Source: Mesorhizobium sp. B2-4-15 (GTDB lineage: Bacteria > Pseudomonadota > Alphaproteobacteria > Rhizobiales > Rhizobiaceae). Taken from it: 64,000 nt of DNA. Shown piece after piece: positions 36,052 to 44,563 of the stretch. Below the pieces are notes generated by a model. It was not told where the DNA came from. It ran no database searches and worked only from the letters and a program-made list of their open reading frames with translations. How positions within the stretch are numbered: the stretch's first letter is position 1; every line of letters starts with the position of its first letter. A program made the translations under genes and the position numbers. The stretch spans positions 62,001-126,000 of the forward strand of contig NZ_VFUZ01000011.1 of NCBI RefSeq assembly GCF_006658505.1, read 5' to 3'.

Positions 36052-37457
36052 GACGTTTCCTGCCGCAGACCTTGCCTGTCTGGGTGCTGCTGATCGTCAT
36101 TGCCGGCCTTTTGATCAGCCAGGTGGCAACGCTCTATATCGTGGCGCACGACCGCGCCGCCGCGAACGACGTGGTTGACCTCTACCGCCTCAACGACCGC
36201 GCCTATTCGCTGGTGCAGTTGATGAGCAGCGCCACGCCCGAGGAGCGCAAGGCGACCGCCGCGGGCCTGTTCAACTCGACCTATGCGCTCACCGTGTCGG
36301 ACACCCCCGCCGTCACCTCCTCGATCGCCGGCGACGATGAACTGGCGGAACTGGAAGACATCCTCGTCGGCCGGCTGTCGAAGTTCGGCGTCACCGACGC
36401 GCGCGTGCGGCGCGATCCGGCGACGCGAGAGGCAGATGACGCCGGCGGCATGGTGTCCGGCCCCGATATCGGCCAGGTGGAACGCGACCTTTTGGTCCTG
36501 GCCGCCGACTTTGCCCAGAGCGACAAGCTGACCGCCTCGCTGCGCTTCGCCGACGGCCAGTGGCTGAACTTCACCGAGCCCATCACGCCCGTCGGCCCGA
36601 TCCTGAGCGTCGACAGCCTGCCGCTCTATTCGCTGATCGCCGGCCTGGTGGTGATCATGTCGATCTGGTCGCTGCGCCGGCTGACGGCGCCCTACCGGAT
36701 GATGGAAACCGCCGTGAACCGGATCGGCAAGGACCTGAAGAGCCCGCCGATCGCCGAGTCGGGCAGCCGCGAGGTCCAAGCCGCCGCCAGGGCAATCAAC
36801 GCCATGCAGGCCAGGCTGCGCGAATATGTCGAGGACCGCGAACATCTTGCCGCCGCACTCGCGCATGACCTGCGCACGCCGATGACGCGCATGCGGCTGC
36901 GCCTGGAACTGTTGCGCAAATCGGCGGTTCGCGAGGCGCTGGCGCATGATCTCGCCGATGTCGAGAGCATCGCCAGTTCCGTGATCGACTTCGCCACCTT
37001 CGAGGTGACCGAGGAAAAGAGCGAACGCATCGACTTCTGGTCGCTGGTGGAATCGATCGCCGACGCCTACCCGGACGTCTCGTTCGACAATGACGGCACC
37101 CGTACGCGCGGATTGATCTGCGTGGCGCGGCCGGTCGCGCTCAGGCGCTGCGTCACAAATCTGGTGCAGAACGCCGTCACCTACGGCAAGAAGGCGCATC
37201 TGAGCCTCCACCGCTCGGAGAGCACGATCACGCTCGCCATTCGCGACGAAGGGCCTGGCATACCGCAGGCCCAGATCGATGCCGTGTTCGGCTCCTTCGT
37301 GCGGCTGGAACAATCCCGCAACCGCCAGACCGGCGGTCTTGGTCTCGGCCTCACCATCGCGCGCAACATCGCGCGTGCCGCCGGGGGCGAGATCCGCCTG
37401 TCCAATCATCCGGACGGTGGACTGCTGACGGAGCTACGCCTGCCGGTGGCGACCTGA
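36048..37457 (+). CDS. Membrane sensor histidine kinase
   Basis: A 469-aa sensor. Helix 1 (VWVLLIVIAGLLISQVATLYIV) and helix 2 near 185-205 (LYSLIAGLVVIMSIW) flank a periplasmic domain of about 150 residues. A HAMP linker follows, then the H box EHLAAALAHDLRTPMTRMRL with phospho-His273, the N box NLVQNAVTYG, G1 DEGPGIP and G2 GGLGLGLTIARNIA. It is EnvZ-like in layout. Its start overlaps the regulator stop (ATGA). The small exported proteins divergent from the pair are possible targets, but this is not shown. Confidence 0.93.
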   Translation: MRRFLPQTLPVWVLLIVIAGLLISQVATLYIVAHDRAAANDVVDLYRLNDRAYSLVQLMSSATPEERKATAAGLFNSTYALTVSDTPAVTSSIAGDDELAELEDILVGRLSKFGVTDARVRRDPATREADDAGGMVSGPDIGQVERDLLVLAADFAQSDKLTASLRFADGQWLNFTEPITPVGPILSVDSLPLYSLIAGLVVIMSIWSLRRLTAPYRMMETAVNRIGKDLKSPPIAESGSREVQAAARAINAMQARLREYVEDREHLAAALAHDLRTPMTRMRLRLELLRKSAVREALAHDLADVESIASSVIDFATFEVTEEKSERIDFWSLVESIADAYPDVSFDNDGTRTRGLICVARPVALRRCVTNLVQNAVTYGKKAHLSLHRSESTITLAIRDEGPGIPQAQIDAVFGSFVRLEQSRNRQTGGLGLGLTIARNIARAAGGEIRLSNHPDGGLLTELRLPVAT

Positions 37458-37476
37458 ATTAAACTATCTTCTGGCG

Positions 37477-37523
37477 ACGCAATTCCGGACGGAGAACCGT
37501 TTCACACTTTTCCTGGAATTGCT
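37477..37523 (-). repeat. Dispersed rhizobial repeat, type 2, copy B
   Basis: On the minus strand this reads ATTCCAGGAAAAGTG...GGTTCTCCGTCCGGAATTGCGT, the same element as 21211-21260 in opposite orientation, with a 1-bp length difference. It abuts the choV stop codon and separates choV from the convergent kinase gene. Confidence 0.75.
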
Positions 37524-38705
37524 CTATCGCCGCAGCACCGCGCTCAGCACGTCGCGGATGCCGATCGCGCCGACAAAACGCGACTGGTCGTCGAACAGCG
37601 CGACCGGCGCTGTCTGCGAGCGATGCATGGCCAGCATCACGGTCTTCAGCGATGTGCCGGGATTGGCCCAGAACACCTGGGCGCCCTCCTCCGGCTGTGC
37701 CTCGACGTCGGCGCAGGACACCCACACCGCCGGCTTGCCGTCGCGTTCGGCCGCCGCCACCAACCCGTGCTCGTCGATCTTGAAGCGCGTCGTCTTGCGC
37801 CGGTCGAGCCACACCCAGCCATCCGTGCCGTGTTCGAGGTCGCGGCGGTCGCGCATCACGTTCCAGGCGGTCAGCACCGACAGCGGGTTCACATTGGCGA
37901 TGAAGTCCCGGACATAGTCGTTGGCGGGCCTGAGCACGATGTCTTCCGGCGCGCCGGTCTGGACGATGCGGCCGCCCTCCATGATGGTGATGTGGCTGCC
38001 GATCTTCAGCGCTTCCTCGAGATCGTGGCTGACGAAGATGATCGTCTTCTTCAATTCCGCCTGCAGCTGCAGCAATTCGTCCTGCAGCTTGGTGCGGATC
38101 AGTGGGTCGAGCGCCGAGAACGGCTCGTCCATCAACAGGATCGGCGCCTCGGTGGCAAAGGCGCGGGCCAGACCGACACGCTGCTGCATGCCGCCCGAAA
38201 GCTCGTGGGCGTATTTCTTCGACCACTGGTCGAGATTGACCAGCTTGAGCTGCCTGTGCACACGCTCCTTGCGTTCGGCGTCCGGCACGCCGGCGAGTTC
38301 GAGACCGAGGCCGACATTTTCCTCCACCGTGCGCCAGGGCAGCAGGCCGAACTGCTGGAACACCATCGCCACCTGTTTCTGCCGCAGCCGCCGCAAGGTC
38401 GTCTCGTCGCAGGTCACGACGTCGACCGTGCGGTCGCCGTCCTTGACCAGCACCTGGCCACGCGAGACGACGTTCAGGCGGTTGACCGCCCGCAGCAATG
38501 TCGATTTGCCCGAACCGGACAGACCCATGAGCACGGAAATCTCGCCCTCATGCACGGTGAGGCTGGCGCCGGCACAGCCCAGCACATTGCCGGTCTTCTC
38601 GAGGATCTCGGCGCGCGTCGCGCCCTTGTCGATCATCGCCAGCGAGCCCGCCTGGTCGGCGCCGAAGACGATGTCGACGTTCCTGAAATCAACGGCGACA
38701 GTCAT
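37524..38705 (-). CDS. choV: Choline ABC transporter ATP-binding protein
   Basis: A 393-aa ATPase of the glycine-betaine/choline family. Walker A is GLSGSGKSTLLRAVNRL, the Q-loop is MVFQQFGLLPWRTV, the signature is LSGGMQQRVGLARAF, Walker B is ILLMDEPFSALDPL, and a C-terminal CBS-like extension (about 290-390) follows. Length and context match rhizobial ChoV. It starts 4 nt inside the choW stop. ChoXWV imports choline for conversion to glycine betaine, an osmoprotectant and carbon/nitrogen source. Confidence 0.93.
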   Translation of the reverse strand: MTVAVDFRNVDIVFGADQAGSLAMIDKGATRAEILEKTGNVLGCAGASLTVHEGEISVLMGLSGSGKSTLLRAVNRLNVVSRGQVLVKDGDRTVDVVTCDETTLRRLRQKQVAMVFQQFGLLPWRTVEENVGLGLELAGVPDAERKERVHRQLKLVNLDQWSKKYAHELSGGMQQRVGLARAFATEAPILLMDEPFSALDPLIRTKLQDELLQLQAELKKTIIFVSHDLEEALKIGSHITIMEGGRIVQTGAPEDIVLRPANDYVRDFIANVNPLSVLTAWNVMRDRRDLEHGTDGWVWLDRRKTTRFKIDEHGLVAAAERDGKPAVWVSCADVEAQPEEGAQVFWANPGTSLKTVMLAMHRSQTAPVALFDDQSRFVGAIGIRDVLSAVLRR

Positions 38706-39556
38706 TTCTTGCCTCCAACGCCAATGCGGGTCATTCGATCGAGCACGATGGCGAGCACAACGATGGCCAAGCCTGCTTCAAGCCCGAGATCGATGCGGCG
38801 TGAGCCGAGCGCGCGGTTGATCTCGGTGCCCAGCCCGCCGGCGCCGATCAGGGCGGCGAACACCACCATCGACAGCGACAGCATGATCGACTGGGTCAGC
38901 CCCGCCATGATGGTGGGCAGCGCCGAGGGCAATTCCACCTTCCACAAGAGCTGGCGCTTGGTGGCGCCGAACGCCTCGCCGGCCTCGATGATCGACTTCG
39001 GCACGGAAACGACGCCGAGATGAGTAAGCCGGACGGCGGTTGGGATGACGAAGATGATGGTCACGATGAGACCGGGCGCGTTGCCGAGGCCGAACAGGGT
39101 GAGCACCGGGATCAGGTAGACGAAGGTCGGCAGCGTCTGCATCAGGTCGAGCACCGGCAGCATCACGCGATAGACCTTCGGCTTGTGCGCCGCCCAGATG
39201 CCGAGCGGCACGCCGATCGCCATCGCCATCGCGGCGGCGGCGACGACCAGCACCAGCGTCTGCACCGTCTGCTTCCAGAGGTTCTGATTGATGATGAAGA
39301 TCAGGCCGAGGAAGACAGCAATGGCGAGCGGCCGTGAGCGCTGCAGCAGCCAGGCGATGACGGCGATGGCGAGCGCCAGCAGCACCGGCGGGACCATCAG
39401 CAAAAGGTTGACCAGCCCGTCGAGGATGAAATTGAGCCCGTTGGAGAAAGCTCTGAAGATGGTGTCGAAATTGTCGGTGAGGAAACCGAAAAAGGACTTT
39501 CCCCAGGCGCCGATCGGGATCTTGTGATCGACCATGAATTTGGAAATCGGATCCAT
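38702..39556 (-). CDS. choW: Choline ABC transporter permease
   Basis: A 284-aa inner-membrane permease of the OpuAB/ProW type, with about six helices and the conserved EAA loop GEAFGATKRQLLWKVELPSALPTIMAGLTQ. It forms the channel through which ChoX-bound choline passes, driven by ChoV. It lies downstream of choX, separated by 135 nt that include a strong hairpin (39628-39664), and overlaps choV by 4 nt. Confidence 0.93.
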   Translation of the reverse strand: MDPISKFMVDHKIPIGAWGKSFFGFLTDNFDTIFRAFSNGLNFILDGLVNLLLMVPPVLLALAIAVIAWLLQRSRPLAIAVFLGLIFIINQNLWKQTVQTLVLVVAAAAMAMAIGVPLGIWAAHKPKVYRVMLPVLDLMQTLPTFVYLIPVLTLFGLGNAPGLIVTIIFVIPTAVRLTHLGVVSVPKSIIEAGEAFGATKRQLLWKVELPSALPTIMAGLTQSIMLSLSMVVFAALIGAGGLGTEINRALGSRRIDLGLEAGLAIVVLAIVLDRMTRIGVGGKK

Positions 39557-39627
39557 CTCACCCCTCTTCCGCCGGAGCTCTGTCTTTGGCTCCGTACTGT
39601 CGCAACGTCATCTTGTCACAGCATAAG

Positions 39628-39664
39628 AAAAAGGGCAGCCTTTTCCAGATGGCTGCCCTTTTCT
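39628..39664 (-). terminator. Intra-operon hairpin between choX and choW
   Basis: GAAAAAGGGCAGCC pairs with GGCTGCCCTTTTC around a 10-nt loop, with T runs on either strand. It lies between the binding-protein gene and the permease gene, where partial termination or RNA protection would make ChoX more abundant than ChoW and ChoV, the usual stoichiometry of ABC importers. Confidence 0.8.
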
Positions 39665-39691
39665 TTCGGTCATGCCGAAATCAAAGCCGGC

Positions 39692-40627
39692 TCAGCCTCC
39701 AAGCGCGGTCTTGACCGCCGCCGCCGCATCGCCGCCGTCGAAGGTGGTGACGCCGGCAATCCATGGCTTGACCGCGTCCGGATGCTTCTTCAGCCAGTCG
39801 GTCGCGACCGTCTGGGGGTCGCCGCCCTTCAGGATGGCGTCCATCATCTGGCCTTCCATGTCGAGGTTGAACTTCAGGTTGGCAATGAACTTGCCGGCAT
39901 TCGGGCACTCGGTTGTGTAGCCCTTGCGCACATTGGTGTAGACGGTGGCCGCACCGAAGCCGCTGTCGCCCATGCCGTCGAGATAGGTGATCTTCATGGC
40001 GCCCATCACCGGATGCGGCGTCCAGCCGAGGAAGGCGATCCACTCATTGTTCTTCATCGACTGCTCGGCCTGCGTCAGCATGCCGGCCTCCGAGGACTCG
40101 ACCAGCTCGAACCCGGCGAGGTTGTCCTTCGGGTTCTTGATCATGTCGAGGATGATGCGGTTGCCGTCATTGCCGGCTTCGATGCCGTAGATCTTGCCGT
40201 CGAACTTGTCCTTGAACTTGCCAAGGTCGGTCAGCGACTTGACGCCGGCATCCGCGACATAGGTCGGTACGACGATGCCATAACCGGCGCCGGTCAGGTT
40301 CGTGCTGATGGTCTCGACCGAACCGTCGGCCGTGTAATCCTTGATGTCATTGGTCATCGACGGCATCCAGTTGCCGAGGAAGACGTCGAGGTCCTTGTTC
40401 TTGAGCGACGCCATCGTCACCGGCACCGACAGCTGGATAACCTTCGGCTCATAGCCGAGCGCGGTAAGCAGCACCGAGGCGAGGCCGGTGGTGGCCTGGA
40501 TGTCGGTCCAGCCGACATCGGAGAGACGAACCGTCTTGCAACTCGCCGGATCGCCGGCAAAGGCGGCACTCGTGGACAGGAAAGCCGCCAGGCCGAGGCC
40601 GGCGACGAAAGAATTCATACGCGACAT
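39692..40627 (-). CDS. choX: Choline-binding periplasmic protein
   Basis: A 311-aa substrate-binding protein. A signal peptide (MSRMNSFVAGLGLAAFLSTSAAFA) is followed by the ChoX fold: CKTVRLSDVGWTDIQATTGLASVLL, then DVFLGNWMPSMTND and WIAFLGWTPHPVMG, which supply the aromatic box that binds the quaternary ammonium. The ATG at 40627 is chosen; the frame's upstream 32 codons lack a signal sequence. It is the first gene of choXWV. The 261-bp spacer to tdk should hold its promoter. Confidence 0.93.
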   Translation of the reverse strand: MSRMNSFVAGLGLAAFLSTSAAFAGDPASCKTVRLSDVGWTDIQATTGLASVLLTALGYEPKVIQLSVPVTMASLKNKDLDVFLGNWMPSMTNDIKDYTADGSVETISTNLTGAGYGIVVPTYVADAGVKSLTDLGKFKDKFDGKIYGIEAGNDGNRIILDMIKNPKDNLAGFELVESSEAGMLTQAEQSMKNNEWIAFLGWTPHPVMGAMKITYLDGMGDSGFGAATVYTNVRKGYTTECPNAGKFIANLKFNLDMEGQMMDAILKGGDPQTVATDWLKKHPDAVKPWIAGVTTFDGGDAAAAVKTALGG

Positions 40628-40888
40628 GTACTTTCTCCCATTGCGATTCTTTGGCGAGGCGAAGTTACGGTTTTTCTGCCCGCCTTGTTTCGTCAGCCAA
40701 ACACCATTCTCGTGCGGTTTCAAGCATTAAGGCAATCACGATCAACGGCGCGGGCTGGCCAATCAGCGACACGGCCGACGCTTTGCCGACCCGGCCTCAC
40801 CCTGTCGGTGCCGGCCGTGACGGCTTTTTCAGGGGAATGCGGCGGCAGGCCCTCCCCGCCCCGCGACAAGTCGGCTTAAAAGAGCGGC

Positions 40889-41500
40889 ATGGCCAAGCTC
40901 TATTTCCACTACGCGACGATGAATGCCGGCAAGACGACCATGCTCTTGCAGGCATCGTACAATTATCGCGAGCGCGGCATGACCACGATGCTGTTCGTCG
41001 CCGGCCACTATAGCAAGGGCGACAGCGGCCTGATCTCGTCGCGCATCGGGCTGGAGACCGAGGCCGAGATGTTCCGCGACGGCGACGATCTGTTCGCCCG
41101 CGTCGCCGAACATAACGGGCGCAGCGCCGTGCATTGCGTCTTCGTCGACGAGGCGCAGTTTCTCGAGGAGGAGCAGGTCTGGCAGCTCGCCCGCATCGCC
41201 GACCGGCTGAACATCCCGGTCATGTGCTACGGCCTGCGCACCGATTTCCAGGGCAAGCTGTTTTCCGGGTCGCGCGCCTTGCTGGCGATCGCCGACGACC
41301 TGCGCGAGGTCCGCACCATCTGCCGCTGCGGCCGCAAGGCGACGATGGTCGTGCGCCTCGGCCCGGACGGCAAGGTTGCCCGCCAGGGCGAACAGGTGGC
41401 GATCGGCAAGGACGTCTATGTCTCGCTCTGCCGCCGCCACTGGGAAGAGGAAATGGGCCGCGCCGCGCCCGATGATTTTATCGGCTTCACCAGGGCCTGA
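40889..41500 (+). CDS. tdk: Thymidine kinase (type II)
   Basis: A 203-aa salvage enzyme that phosphorylates thymidine. Walker A is NAGKTT (residues 12-17), the lid and base-site residues include VDEAQFLEEEQVWQLARIAD and GLRTDFQGKLFSGSRALLAIAD, and the structural zinc ligands are CRCGRKA plus the C-terminal CRRHW. The ATG at 40889 is directly supported by the family start MAKLYFHYATMNAGKT. It stands alone between choX (divergent) and a cytochrome c gene. Confidence 0.95.
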   Translation: MAKLYFHYATMNAGKTTMLLQASYNYRERGMTTMLFVAGHYSKGDSGLISSRIGLETEAEMFRDGDDLFARVAEHNGRSAVHCVFVDEAQFLEEEQVWQLARIADRLNIPVMCYGLRTDFQGKLFSGSRALLAIADDLREVRTICRCGRKATMVVRLGPDGKVARQGEQVAIGKDVYVSLCRRHWEEEMGRAAPDDFIGFTRA

Positions 41501-41598
41501 CCGGGCGCGGATCACGCATCGCCCCCGATCTGCCGATGCAGCGTTTGTTAAGGCCTCCGTCCTATAAGGCCATCAGCCAGAGCTCCCCGGGGTCAGCC

Positions 41599-41988
41599 AT
41601 GCTTCGAGCCGTTTTGTCAGCCAGCACCCTTCTGCTTGTCACCTCGCTTGCCGCTCATGCTGGCGGTGACCCGATGCTGGGCAAGCACGTCTTCAACCGG
41701 TGCATTGCCTGCCATGAAGCGGCTAGCGACCGCGACAAGGTCGGCCCGCATCTGATGGGTGTCGTCGGCCGCACGGCGGGAACCGCCGAAAGCTTCCTCG
41801 GCCACTATTCGGAGGCCATGAAAAGCGCCGGCGCCGCCGGCCTTGTCTGGGACGAGGCGAACCTTGCCGAATACCTCAAGGCGCCCAGGCTGAAGGTGCC
41901 CGGCAACAGGATGGCTTTTGGTGGCCTCGGCAGTGACGACGACATCGCCAACGTCATTGCCTATCTGAAGGCCGACCCAAAACCCTGA
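41599..41988 (+). CDS. Small class I cytochrome c
   Basis: A 129-aa protein starting at the ATG at 41599. A signal peptide (MLRAVLSASTLLLVTSLAAHAGG) precedes the haem motif CIACH (Cys35, Cys38, His39) and a class I layout: KVGPHLMGVVGRTAG, and the distal Met in VPGNRMAFGGL. It resembles the cytochrome c2/c550 group of rhizobia, a periplasmic electron carrier between the bc1 complex and terminal oxidases. No oxidase gene is nearby. Confidence 0.9.
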   Translation: MLRAVLSASTLLLVTSLAAHAGGDPMLGKHVFNRCIACHEAASDRDKVGPHLMGVVGRTAGTAESFLGHYSEAMKSAGAAGLVWDEANLAEYLKAPRLKVPGNRMAFGGLGSDDDIANVIAYLKADPKP

Positions 41989-42264
41989 GCCGGCTGCAAC
42001 TGGTCAGTTATTTGTCGAATTCGGAGGGCATCCGCCTCGGCGGAGACTGATTGCTTTGCCGGCATGAAAGTTCAAAATCAGCTGAACTATGACTGGCTGG
42101 CCAGTTGATCACGCCATGACCACGGCTCCATTGGCTTTCAAGGGCGCGGCCGGATATTTTGTTTTCGCTCCGTCCTTGTCGTCGCGCCTTTCAATCCCCC
42201 GATGCCCCACTTATATTCGCCGCTGTTCGCAACCAGCGACCTGATGCCGAAGCGGGAGGCCCTT
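41989..42264. promoter_or_regulatory. Upstream region of the five-gene cluster
   Basis: This spacer must carry the cluster promoter. Two related inverted repeats are seen: AACTG-gt-CAGTT at 41998-42009 and ACTGG-ctgg-CCAGT at 42092-42105. A GGGAGG ribosome site lies 5-10 nt before the ATG at 42265. The operator idea is inference. Confidence 0.4.
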
Positions 42265-43353
42265 ATGGCGACATTGCAGGATTTCGACGCCGAAATTGCC
42301 AAGACCAAGCAGGTCGTCCAGGACATGCGGGCCAGGATCGAACAATCCGGCACCGTGCTCGACACGCTCGCCACATCAGACAAGAAGATCGGCGACGCCA
42401 ATTTCGACATCGAGAACGCCCGTATAGAGGACGTGCTGAAACAGCAGAAGGTGATGGAAGGCAACATCGCCGACCTGATCATCGGGCTCGAGGACGCGAC
42501 CAATGTCTTCGGCGCCGAATTCGAGAGCATGAAGAACTATACCGGCTGGGAGAACTTCGTCGGCGTCTTTTCGGCGCAGCGCAAGCAGCGCATGCGCACC
42601 GACCGCGTCCGCAACATGTCGCTGGCCGGCAATCTGCAGGAATTGCTGGCCAAGTCCGACACCATCGTCGGCATCCTCAAGGCGCAGAAAGAAATCCTCG
42701 ACCAACGCTACAAGACGTCGGAGGCCAGCCTGTCGCAGGTGATCGAGCGCCGCAAGGCCACCATGACGAACCTCGAAGCCGTGCAGAAACGCATCGAGGA
42801 GCTCAATCCGATGCTGCTCGACATCGAGAACAAGATCGCTGCCTCGACCAGCCAGATTGACCGGACGCAGCTCGAAGGCGAACGCTCGAAAATGGCCACG
42901 GAATACAATGAGAAGCAGGCCAAGGAGCAGGAACTGCTGGCCGAAAGCCAGACGCTGGAGCGCTACACCTCGATGTTCCAGACCTTCGTCGATTCGCTCA
43001 ACAACCAGATCGCCGCGCAGTCGACGCTGATCAACAAGCTGACCATCGATACCGAGCAGCGCATCGTGCTCTACAAGGCGCTGGAGGATTCGCTGAAGAC
43101 CGCCGCCCAGCAGGATGTCGCCCACAAGATCAACACTCTGGGCAGCCAGGTCGACAACACGGCCGAGGAAACCATGGCCGGTATCGGCGCCGCCTCGCAG
43201 AAGCACATCGGCGACCTCTTGGAGATGCACGAGAAGAACATGGTCGCCACCGCCGACATCCAGCGCCGCAAGAAGCTTGCCGACGACGCCTTTGCCCGCC
43301 GCTTCGACGAGGTGCTGAAGAAGCACAATTCGGCCAACTACGTGCAGTCATAA
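42265..43353 (+). CDS. Long coiled-coil protein, possibly TelA-like (cluster gene 1)
   Basis: A 362-aa soluble protein, almost wholly alpha-helical. Heptad-like coiled coil is evident in about residues 1-60 and 120-330 (for example EGERSKMATEYNEKQAKEQELLAESQTLERYT). No signal peptide or membrane helix. The overall plan and two segments (STLINKLTIDTEQRIVLYKALE and NMVATADIQRRKKLADDAFARR) remind me of TelA/toxic-anion-resistance proteins, but I cannot confirm homology. The ATG at 42265 has GGGAGG upstream; an ATG at 42202 is in frame without one. It is 40 nt upstream of the next cluster gene and probably serves as a scaffold or partner of the AAA+ ATPase. Confidence 0.8.
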   Translation: MATLQDFDAEIAKTKQVVQDMRARIEQSGTVLDTLATSDKKIGDANFDIENARIEDVLKQQKVMEGNIADLIIGLEDATNVFGAEFESMKNYTGWENFVGVFSAQRKQRMRTDRVRNMSLAGNLQELLAKSDTIVGILKAQKEILDQRYKTSEASLSQVIERRKATMTNLEAVQKRIEELNPMLLDIENKIAASTSQIDRTQLEGERSKMATEYNEKQAKEQELLAESQTLERYTSMFQTFVDSLNNQIAAQSTLINKLTIDTEQRIVLYKALEDSLKTAAQQDVAHKINTLGSQVDNTAEETMAGIGAASQKHIGDLLEMHEKNMVATADIQRRKKLADDAFARRFDEVLKKHNSANYVQS

Positions 43354-43393
43354 TTGCCGCACGCACAGGTGCGACGTTCCCAGGGCCAGTAGC

Positions 43394-44539
43394 ATGATCT
43401 CCGAAAACGACGCGGCGGCGCGGTATTTCTCGGCGATCACGGCCGCGCTCAGTGGACTTGAAGTGTTTATGCGCGACGACCGCTCGCCGCTCTACCGGCA
43501 CGGCATCGTCGCCGGGATCGTCGCCGAATACATCGCCCGGCTCGACAAGTCCTTCTCCTGCTGGCGCAATCGGCTGGGCTTCATGGACACGTTCCGCATT
43601 TCGCGGGCCGAAAGCGGCTACCCCGTATTCCAAAACCTCCTCGAACTGGAAAACGACCGCCTGCAGGCCGACGCGCGGCTCGCCAACATCCCACTGGCCA
43701 GCGAACTGCGCGAGGAGATGGCGGACTTCATCCTGCGCCACAAGGAATTCCCCGAGGCGCTGCAGCGGTCGATGGCCGAACGGCTCTACCTCGAGGACGT
43801 CAAGAGCGAACAAACCTTCGGCCCGTTCACACTGGCGCAGACCGCCAAGGTCTCGGTCAATCCGAAGACGGCGCGGCCCTATTATCTCGTGCACTGGGCG
43901 AGTTTCGACGGCAGCGCCAACCTGCCATTGGTCTACATGGTGACGGTGGAGGACTCATCCGAGAACATGATCCACCAGCTCGTCGACAGGAACGGCAAGC
44001 TCAACGACAAGGTCGACATACCGCTGCCCGTCGACGGCCTGCTCAATCCCGAGCTTGCCCATCGTTTCGACGATTTCACCGAGAAGAACTCCGCCTACAC
44101 GCTGTCGCCGGCCACCATCGCGGTCAACCTCGACAAGGATTTCCCCGACCTGCATCCCAAGCAGCTGCGCCGCGTGGTGCTCGGTCCCTTCTATTCGGCC
44201 GGCATCACCGAAAACAACTCCGTCGTCGCCCAAGTGCTGGCCAAGGTGCGCAAGCCCGACAATGCCTGGCTGCTGACCTGGACGATCCAGGAAGTCTATT
44301 CGAAGAGTGAGAAGCCGGGCCGCAGGGGTCTCTGGTCGAGCGAGCCGGCGTCCGAGGAATTCTTCATCGACACCGACGATCTGGAAGCGGCGCGCCAGGG
44401 CGTGTCGAGCTACGAGAACCATGCCTTGATCCCGCACGAGGCCTACCAGGCGCTCTACGCCGCCGGCGAAGCGCAGAAGATCTTTGGCGGCTACAAGGTC
44501 CACATCCTGTCCAACGGACAGGTCATCTCGGACGTCTGA
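43394..44539 (+). CDS. Unknown 381-aa protein (cluster gene 2)
   Basis: A protein I do not recognise. It has no signal peptide, no membrane helix and no known catalytic motif. The N-terminal third (to about residue 130) is helical and charged (EYIARLDKSFSCWRNRLGFMD, ELREEMADFILRHKEFPE). The remainder is mixed alpha/beta, with an aromatic strand region (YYLVHWASFDGSANLPLVYMVTVEDSSENM) and a LLTWTIQEVYSK segment. It lies 40 nt after the coiled-coil gene and 24 nt before the ATPase gene, all on one strand, so it is likely a subunit or adaptor of the same system. Confidence 0.82.
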   Translation: MISENDAAARYFSAITAALSGLEVFMRDDRSPLYRHGIVAGIVAEYIARLDKSFSCWRNRLGFMDTFRISRAESGYPVFQNLLELENDRLQADARLANIPLASELREEMADFILRHKEFPEALQRSMAERLYLEDVKSEQTFGPFTLAQTAKVSVNPKTARPYYLVHWASFDGSANLPLVYMVTVEDSSENMIHQLVDRNGKLNDKVDIPLPVDGLLNPELAHRFDDFTEKNSAYTLSPATIAVNLDKDFPDLHPKQLRRVVLGPFYSAGITENNSVVAQVLAKVRKPDNAWLLTWTIQEVYSKSEKPGRRGLWSSEPASEEFFIDTDDLEAARQGVSSYENHALIPHEAYQALYAAGEAQKIFGGYKVHILSNGQVISDV

Positions 44540-44563
44540 CCGTCACACCAGGGAGCATCCTTC

